Shown: in pieces, positions 57,707-64,000 of the stretch
Position numbering within the stretch: position 1 is the first letter of the stretch
Layout: every line of letters starts with the position of its first letter
From: Apostichopus japonicus
Taxonomy: Eukaryota; Echinodermata; Holothuroidea; Aspidochirotida; Stichopodidae
Direction of reading: 5' to 3'
NCBI RefSeq assembly: GCF_037975245.1
Contig: NC_092567.1
Location: 12,786,876-12,850,875, forward strand
Length of the DNA stretch: 64,000 nt
Translations under genes and position numbers: made by a program
The notes under the pieces: model-generated
The model's input: the letters and a program-made list of their open reading frames with translations, nothing else
Told to the model about the DNA's origin: nothing
Database searches by the model: none

Positions 57707-59639
57707 GGAGTAATTATAGAATACAGGGCCACTCGATGATACTATCTGAGCATCCGGATTCGCGGATGCTCAGTCTCACCCCAGTACGTATGTGAGTAAA
57801 AAATGTCAAAGTCCCAGTTCTTTCTTTTTGAGTGGATGCGCGGATGCGTGGATGCGGAGTCAAAAATTTCCTAAGTCTTTTGCTGGTACTTCTGTGGTGG
57901 AATTTTAGAGGGCGACATACGTGTACGGACATGTACAGACACACCGCGCATCCGCGCATCCGGATGCTGGGAAGAGTTAATGAATGGCCCTGTATTCTAT
58001 AATTTCCTAAGTCTTTTGCTGGTACTTCTGTGGTGGAATTTTAGAGGGCGTCACACATGTACGGATGCCTTTTAAGAACGACACACTATTAATGTGGAAT
58101 ATCTTCGTACATTCGGAACTTTCAGTATTGGAAATACGTGATGGTATATGTCGAAACTTTTTCGAAAATTATTTAAGTCCATTCCTAGTACTCCCGGGGT
58201 GGATGCGCGGATGCGCGGATGCGGAGTCAAAATGAAATACGTGATAAAATGTGTGAGTAAAAAATGTCAAAGTCCCAGTTCTTTCTTTTTGAGTGGATGC
58301 GCGGATGCGTGGATGCGGAGTCAAAAATTTCCTAAGTCTTTTGCTGGTACTTCTGTGGTGGAATTTTAGAGGGCGTCACACATGTACGGATGCCTTTTAA
58401 GAACGACACACTATTAATGTGGAATATCTTCGTACATTCGGAACTTTCAGTATTGGAAATACGTGATGGTATATGTCGAAACTTTTTCGAAAATTATTTA
58501 AGTCCATTCCTAGTACTCCCGGGGTGGATGCGCGGATGCGCGGATGCGGAGTCAAAATGAAATACGTGATAAAATGAAATACGTGATGGAAATTAGAGGG
58601 AGTCAAAATGAAATACGTGATGGTATATGGGGAAACTTTCGAAAATTATTTAAGTCCATTCCTAGTACTCCCGGGTGGATGCGCGGATGCGGAGTCAAAA
58701 TGAAATACGTGATGGCATTTTAGAGGGCGACATACGTGTACGGACATGTACAGACACACCGCGCATCCGCGCATCCGGATGCTGGGAAGAGTTAATGAAT
58801 GGCCCTGTATTCTATAATTTCCTAAGTCTTTTGCTGGTACTTCTGTGGTGGAATTTTAGAGGGCGTCACACATGTACGGATGCCTTTTAAGAACGACACA
58901 CTATTAATGTGGAATATCTTCGTACATTCGGAACTTTCAGTATTGGAAATACGTGATGGTATATGTCGAAACTTTTTCGAAAATTATTTAAGTCCATTCC
59001 TAGTACTCCCGGGGTGGATGCGCGGATGCGCGGATGCGGAGTCAAAATGAAATACGTGATAAAATGTGTGAGTAAAAAATGTCAAAGTCCCAGTTCTTTC
59101 TTTTTGAGTGGATGCGCGGATGCGTGGATGCGGAGTCAAAAATTTCCTAAGTCTTTTGCTGGTACTTCTGTGGTGGAATTTTAGAGGGCGTCACACATGT
59201 ACGGATGCCTTTTAAGAACGACACACTATTAATGTGGAATATCTTCGTACATTCGGAACTTTCAGTATTGGAAATACGTGATGGTATATGTCGAAACTTT
59301 TTCGAAAATTATTTAAGTCCATTCCTAGTACTCCCGGGGTGGATGCGCGGATGCGCGGATGCGGAGTCAAAATGAAATACGTGATAAAATGAAATACGTG
59401 ATGGAAATTAGAGGGAGTCAAAATGAAATACGTGATGGTATATGGGGAAACTTTCGAAAATTATTTAAGTCCATTCCTAGTACTCCCGGGTGGATGCGCG
59501 GATGCGGAGTCAAAATGAAATACGTGATGGCATTTTAGAGGGCGACATACGTGTACGGACATGTACAGACACACCGCGCATCCGCGCATCCGGATGCTGG
59601 GAAGAGTTAATGAATGGCCCTGTATTCTATAATTGTACC
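57707..59639. mobile_element. 1.9-kb DNA element with 25-bp TIRs and 8-bp TSD
   Basis: The inverted ends share AATTATAGAATACAGGGCCA preceded by GG and three variable bases. The octamer AACTCCTT is duplicated at 57699-57706 and 59640-59647. The neighbouring undisturbed copy of the target (about 59917) reads AAAAACTCCTTAAGCCGC, that is, an empty site. Superfamily uncertain (8-bp target and GG ends fit Merlin-like; CAGGGCC fits hAT). The interior is the 815-bp tandem duplication described separately. Confidence 0.8.
57969..59630. repeat. 815-bp tandem duplication, near-identical copies
   Basis: The block starting GGGAAGAGTTAATGAATGGC occurs at 57969, 58784 and 59599, each 815 bp apart, giving two full copies and a terminal stub. 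The two 74-codon frames inside (58148-58369 and 58963-59184) translate identically, so the copies are essentially unchanged and the event is recent. Within each copy, GGATGCGCGGATGCG-type octamer runs recur. Confidence 0.93.
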
Positions 59640-60599
59640 AACTCCTTAAGCCGCCATGTACTTGAGCGGTGGTTCCGTGGTCTTTGTGTAACACAAGGTA
59701 AATTTTAACAGCAGACTCTGAGTTGTTCAGGCCATACATCGCGCTATCCAGCTCCAACGCGAAAAAATGTTCGCATGTAGGCTGTACTCAAACGTTGACA
59801 ATCGGACAGTTCTGCGAAGCCTAAGCTTCTCAGTGCTATATTCTGCTCTGACAACGATTCGATCAATTTCTTCAATAATTTCCGGTGAAATTTCTTATAA
59901 ATTAGATATGATTTAAAAAACTCCTTAAGCCGCAATATATGTAGTAGATCGGTGGTTTCGTGGTCTTTGTGTAACACAAGATAAGTTTTAACAACAGGCT
60001 CTTCGTTGTTTATACATCGCGGTATCCAGCTCCAGCGCGAAGAATGTTCGCGTGTATAGGCTATCTAACGTTTACAATCGGACAGTTCTGCGATGACATC
60101 GATCCCGCCAAGTTTCATCTTTCGGTTTAACGAATACTTTATAAGTTTCCTTTTACTGTTAATTTGATCCGTGAATTTTATTTCAGCGATTTCGAAGAAC
60201 AGTTAATGAACTGTGGTTTGAGTGTGAGTGTACTATGTGAAACGTTATACAAGTACACCAACTGAGCATCGTAGTATATACGTTCGCGAGTATGTACGTT
60301 ATATATATGAGGCAATTCAACGTGCTTACACGTGAGTTAATTTGCTGCGGAATTGGGAGTGCTAACTTCAAGTCGCCTGTTTTGCCTATCTGCAAGCACT
60401 ACGTCAATCACCATATTGAAGCGTTCGAACAAACGGTACTTTTGGTGAGAAACTGGTGAATTTGAAAACCAGATTTCTACAAGAAGAAAACGTCGAATGG
60501 GGACAATTTTTACATGGTTAGAAAGAGAAAAATAATAACTATAAGGACAATGTATCAAAATCTTCCACCAGACAATTCCTTTAAGTCATCACCATAGAA

Positions 60600-61120
60600 A
60601 CCTTCACTTCTAGGTTACCAAAATGTCTGCATCCATTCATTGCAACGAAGATATACTCGCCCTACATGTGCGGTGTTTATTCGAAAGTTTCTTCTATATA
60701 TGATTTACCCAAATGGAGAAACATATTATTTAACAGAAAAGTTGTGCCCTGATCATTCGTGTACCATTTTTCAAATTGTAGACAAGAAATTAGTGTCCTA
60801 ACCTAGTCGCGCAATTCACACGTCTATAGCTGTCATGGTTTGCGTATATTCATTCAAGACTCGTGAACTCGCGTCGTGAAGTTGGTATTAATTTACCCAT
60901 TCCACGAATCGAATTCCGATTTCAATAGAACGGCTATACTAATATTGGATAACACAAACACGAACCCAATGGAATGTAGCGTATGTATCAAAAGTAAGGT
61001 TAACATATATGTGATCCAAGAATTAAAAGTAAAGCACAAAAACGCATCATGGTATGCAGATGACGATGTGTTGGTAGTGTCAGGTCAATGAATAACAAAC
61101 ATTAATCTGTTCTCCATTTT
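60600..61120. other. no gene established
   Basis: A plus-strand open stretch (60876-61091) has protein-like composition (PMECSVCIKSKVNIYVIQEL, then HKNASWYADDD) but starts with GTG, lacks clear splice sites and matches no family I know. Left uncalled. Confidence 0.25.
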
Positions 61121-61124
61121 TCAG

Positions 61125-61366
61125 TGACGTCAATGAACTCATTCATGTTTTGACATGTTTAAGACCTATGGACCTTATCACTCTTCTGATTCAGTGTTTG
61201 TATTCCAACTTCCAATTAGCGATGGTCATTATTGATGCTGACGTCACGAGCAATCTGATTGGCTGAAAACTCCGTAATTGCAAACCTGTTTGGGAAAAGC
61301 AATTCGCAGCCCGGCTAGCATAGTTACCAATTTACTATCTTCTTTCGACGGGTCAGAGTCTACTGT
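61125..61366 (+). promoter_or_regulatory. candidate promoter with two CRE sites and a first-exon donor
   Basis: Two perfect TGACGTCA sites (61125-61132 and 61239-61246) are followed by an inverted CCAAT box ATTGG (61258-61262) and, about 100 bp on, a strong donor ACT/GTAAGT at 61364/61365. The arrangement resembles a CRE/CCAAT promoter with a short noncoding first exon on the plus strand. No following coding exon was found in the window. Confidence 0.3.
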
Positions 61367-61688
61367 AAGTAATTAACAGAAATACATCAAGTTTAAAGAG
61401 ATTATCCAGGTTAGAAAATGTACGCTTTGATGATGTCACATTAAAATTGCAATAAAAGTTCGAAATTAAAACGGAACTGTGTACTTTATTCTAATAGAAG
61501 AGATCTGTGCACACAACTAACTCACTATAGTAGACTATATATCCAAACGTGCAAGTGATATGAGGCCTCGACGCCTCAACGTGAAATTAGTGTGAACTGT
61601 GCGTACGCATAAATTATTGAACACTGATCAAACTGAAGGTATGTGCGCGTAGCGCCCACCACAATGGCCTTGGTGGAAATCCTTTATC

Positions 61689-61712
61689 TAGTGGGTTCAG
61701 GGGCCCGCCTTT
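61689..61712. repeat. perfect hairpin in a GC-rich repeat
   Basis: CAGGGGCCC, GCCTTT, GGGCCCCTG: a 9-bp stem with a 6-base loop, within a GC-rich stretch (about 61630-61750) that contrasts with its surroundings. Possibly part of a dispersed repeat. Confidence 0.6.
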
Positions 61713-61759
61713 GGGCCCCTGCAGGGTGGGGTCCTTAGGCGAATGCCCAAAACGGAAAC

Positions 61760-63032
61760 ATTCTTAAACTTTGCATACAAGAATAAAATCATGTTGTTAC
61801 AGATACCTACAACATGCACATATATGGTATCATATAGTACATTTTAAAAGCACTATGTTTGGTACAGTCACTGGGCAAATTCACTTTATCGGAAATATAA
61901 AATAAAGATACTTCAGGGCCATTGCCTGGTGTAGAATCCCTTTGGTGGCAGTTGAGGAACAACGAGAAACATGTATCTTCCAAATATTACATAGGCTTTG
62001 ATGTGCGTATACATACCAGGGCCATTTTTAAGAACACGACTCATTTTGTCTTCTATCATAGCAGAGGGGTATCAAAATTAGTTTATCGGTCTATTTCTAA
62101 AGATATCTGAATAAAACAAACATACCAGGGTTAAGGTCATTTAGCGCTGAACCCAGATGAAGTGTTTAATGAGTGCCCCTGCAGCAGAAGACATACAAGC
62201 AGATGAATAAAAGAACTAGAAATGATTGGTTGGAACCCGTCTTAGGCACTCATGTAGATAAAGATAATAACATTATGAGTCACAGCCTAGGAAAGATATC
62301 CAGAGGTTTGTTTTGAGTCCCAGAATTCGGTTCATTCCTCAAAACCTGTTGAATTAACCATGGCTACTTTTCTAACAAAGATATTTGATTACCAACGAGA
62401 AGCTGCGTTCCTCTCAACTGACCTAGAGAATTGATGGTAGTGACATTTTGTCATTTACACCATTGGTGAGGAATTTCCAGCATGTTGTAGAAGAGACACT
62501 ATCACTGTAACTTATGAATATCAAATGGTATCACTTATCTTTCCCTGGATATTCTTCATAACCCATTTCCACTCTTTTTGTTTAGAATGTATCACAGCAG
62601 TACGTGAACAAGAAATAAGGAAATGAAAAAGTAGTAAATTAAACGGTATATGAGATCTTCATTTGGCTAGATATCTACGGTACTGAATTATACAATAGGT
62701 GTGCCAGGGGGAAAGAAGCTTGATTGATTTGTGCTAAGCATGGCTCCTGCAGCTTGAATCACATGTCTGAATACAAAATGTGTGAAAGTTTCATTTTATA
62801 CTGTTTGATATGGATATTACAGAGGATGGGACAGGGAGATACTCGTCCACATATCTACATTTGTACTTAAACAGAGGTTACTGCTACTAAGTAATGACCA
62901 CACTATGACATCATTGGCAATGACATCATATTGAAGTTTACTTTATTGGTAGAGATCTGGTATTTGGTGCACAGACAGGTGTAGGGTTTCTGTTGTAGTG
63001 ATTTACTGTGAATGACAAAGTATAAGTGATCT
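61760..63032. other. no gene seen
   Basis: Uniform AT-rich DNA. A good Kozak-context ATG at about 62359 opens only 24 codons (MATFLTKIFDYQREAAFLS onward) before a stop. No repeat or transposon end recognised. Confidence 0.4.
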
Positions 63033-63040
63033 ACTGGGAC

Positions 63041-63278
63041 CAAGGGCGTAGGAACCGGGGGCTGTGGGGCGTCAGCCCCCCCACCCACTGAAAAATATGG
63101 GGGGCGGAAGTATCATTACGCCCCCCTCCCACCAATTCGCAAGTCAGAAAACCCCTTTTTCATTTCCAAATGAGAAAAAATCTCACTTGGAGACTCCCTC
63201 CCCTTAGACCCCTCCCCCAGACCGGCCATCAGTTTTCAGCCCCCCCCCCCCACTCAAAAGTGTCTTCCTAAGCCACTG
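63041..63278. mobile_element. hAT-like MITE, 238 bp, perfect 8-bp TSD
   Basis: Ends CAAGGGCGTAGGAA and complement CAGTGGCTTAGGAA, flanked by perfect ACTGGGAC octamers at 63033-63040 and 63279-63286. It includes part of the G-rich/C-rich module (CTCCCTCCCCTTAGACCCCT, about 63195). Non-coding. Confidence 0.88.
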
Positions 63279-63589
63279 ACTGGGACCAATTAGAAGTTGG
63301 AAAAGTATAATCTTATGTTGATGGCTTGTAAATAGAAACTGTCAGTAATCTTTCAGCTGGGAGGTGTGATGTGGGGGCCTAAGAGGACTTCCTGTCTGTA
63401 TGCATTATAGATCCTATGCATGTATGTATTTTAGATCCTCCTGCAAGCAGGAACTCGCGAAGAAGCCTCATTGGCTTATCAAAGCCGCAAGCTGACAAAA
63501 GTCAGTCTATTGCATTCATATTTAACGTCCATGATTATGAATTGTTAATTGTCAACAACTCTATAACTGGACGACATACTTTAATCTTA

Positions 63590-63655
63590 GAGTGACTCGA
63601 ACCGGGGACCTTATGATTGGAAGGCACTAGTGTAAACCACTGAGCTTACACTCCA
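63590..63655 (-). ncRNA. tRNA-like relic or tRNA-derived SINE head
   Basis: The minus strand has a box A (TAAGCTCAGTGG, 63648-63637) and, 33 bases further on, a box B (GGTTCGAGTC, 63603-63594), as in Pol III tRNA promoters. The D-arm can pair GTGTAA with TTACAC and the anticodon stem CCTT with AAGG, but the loop has eight bases and the T-stem does not pair, so it is not a working tRNA. A tRNA-derived SINE head is the best reading. Confidence 0.6.
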
Positions 63656-63660
63656 CAACA

Positions 63661-64000
63661 CTTTGTGCTAGTAGCTAAGAGATTGTAAATATGAATCTAG
63701 GTTAAAGGGAAGATAATGGTAAAATGCTTTCTGTTGTAATATCCTCTCCCTCAAATAGTTTGGTCCCCAAATGCAAAAGAAAAAGCAAGAACGTAGCAAC
63801 ATCAGAATAGGCTAACACAATAGTATCACATCTGATAACATGGATGATTGTAGCAAGGTGGACAATTGACATCTTATACAAATTTAACAGTGGTGAGCAT
63901 CATTAAAAGAAACATTAATTAAGCAACAATGTCTTAATATCCTTGCAACACGTCTGATAAAAAACATGAACTTGTAATACATTGAACGATTAGACCAGAT
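63661..64000. other. no recognisable feature
   Basis: AT-rich DNA up to the window edge without exon, repeat array or transposon end that I can support. Confidence 0.4.

Larger units (their letters stand above)
57387..60580. mobile_element. TTAA-flanked DNA element, 3.2 kb, hosting other insertions
   Basis: Inverted ends AAGGATTGTCTGGTGG and complement AGGAATTGTCTGGTGG (14 of 16 match), flanked by TTAA at 57383-57386 and 60581-60584. TTAA targets fit piggyBac-like or Kolobok-like elements. The interior holds a tandem duplication of about 280 bp (copy one split by the element at 57707-59639, copy two around 59870-60100). Open frames near the right end on the minus strand (60183-60558) have no recognised motif, so it is probably non-autonomous. 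Confidence 0.7.

Noticed and set aside
58148-59184. Two identical 74-codon frames that might be a duplicated gene
   Set aside because: They lie within the 815-bp tandem duplication of a DNA transposon, contain octamer-repeat-derived residues and have no recognised domain.
63590-63655. Functional tRNA gene
   Set aside because: Boxes A and B are present, but the T-stem does not pair and the anticodon loop has eight bases, so a tRNA-derived relic fits better.

Overview
This is animal nuclear DNA: AT-rich, intron-rich, GT-AG spliced and crowded with transposon relics and minisatellites. The repeat style (many short hAT-like elements with GGGGCGTAGC or GTGGCGGATC ends, 3' fragments of CR1/L2-like LINEs, TTAGGG-containing MITEs) and a lamin-type intermediate filament gene suggest a marine invertebrate, probably a deuterostome such as an echinoderm. 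The species assignment is inference; no rRNA, mitochondrial or Hox marker is present to fix it.

Only one gene can be rebuilt with confidence. It lies on the minus strand between 52890 (ATG) and 27405 (stop). Fourteen coding exons join in frame (2190 nt, 729 residues) with GT donors and AG acceptors throughout. The product has a very short head, a lamin-length coiled-coil rod (about residues 14-377), a linker, a lamin tail domain (about 472-600) and a low-complexity tail. It lacks the hallmarks of a working nuclear lamin: no Cdk sites in the head, no conserved rod-end motif, no basic NLS and no C-terminal CaaX box. I call it a divergent lamin-type intermediate filament / lamin-tail-domain protein.

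Its introns carry most of the striking structure: a 56-bp minisatellite (28.86-33.01 kb), a 120-bp duplication (33.6-33.8 kb), a LINE fragment inside an older repeat carrying nuclear-receptor half-sites (36.05-37.75 kb), a 41-bp minisatellite (39.06-42.26 kb) whose unit contains the 3' splice site of exon 9, a 21-bp array (44.44-45.11 kb), a 60-bp array next to exon 4 (47.44-47.74 kb), and a second LINE fragment ending about 30-40 bp from exon 3.

The left part (1-27 kb) is mostly intergenic. It holds a possible lone exon near 0.63-0.82 kb, an unrecognised 128-codon ORF at 18.26-18.65 kb (minus), a broken hAT transposase C-terminus at 24.34-24.69 kb (minus), a LINE 3' end at 21.23-21.72 kb (minus) and a series of non-autonomous DNA elements, several with perfect 8-bp target duplications, one nested inside another. 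The right part (53-64 kb) holds more of these, including a 3.2-kb TTAA-flanked element. Inside that element a tandem duplication was hit by a 1.9-kb element, which itself contains an exact 815-bp tandem duplication. A tRNA-derived relic lies near the right edge. The long uniform stretches between listed features show no coding or structural signal that I can support.
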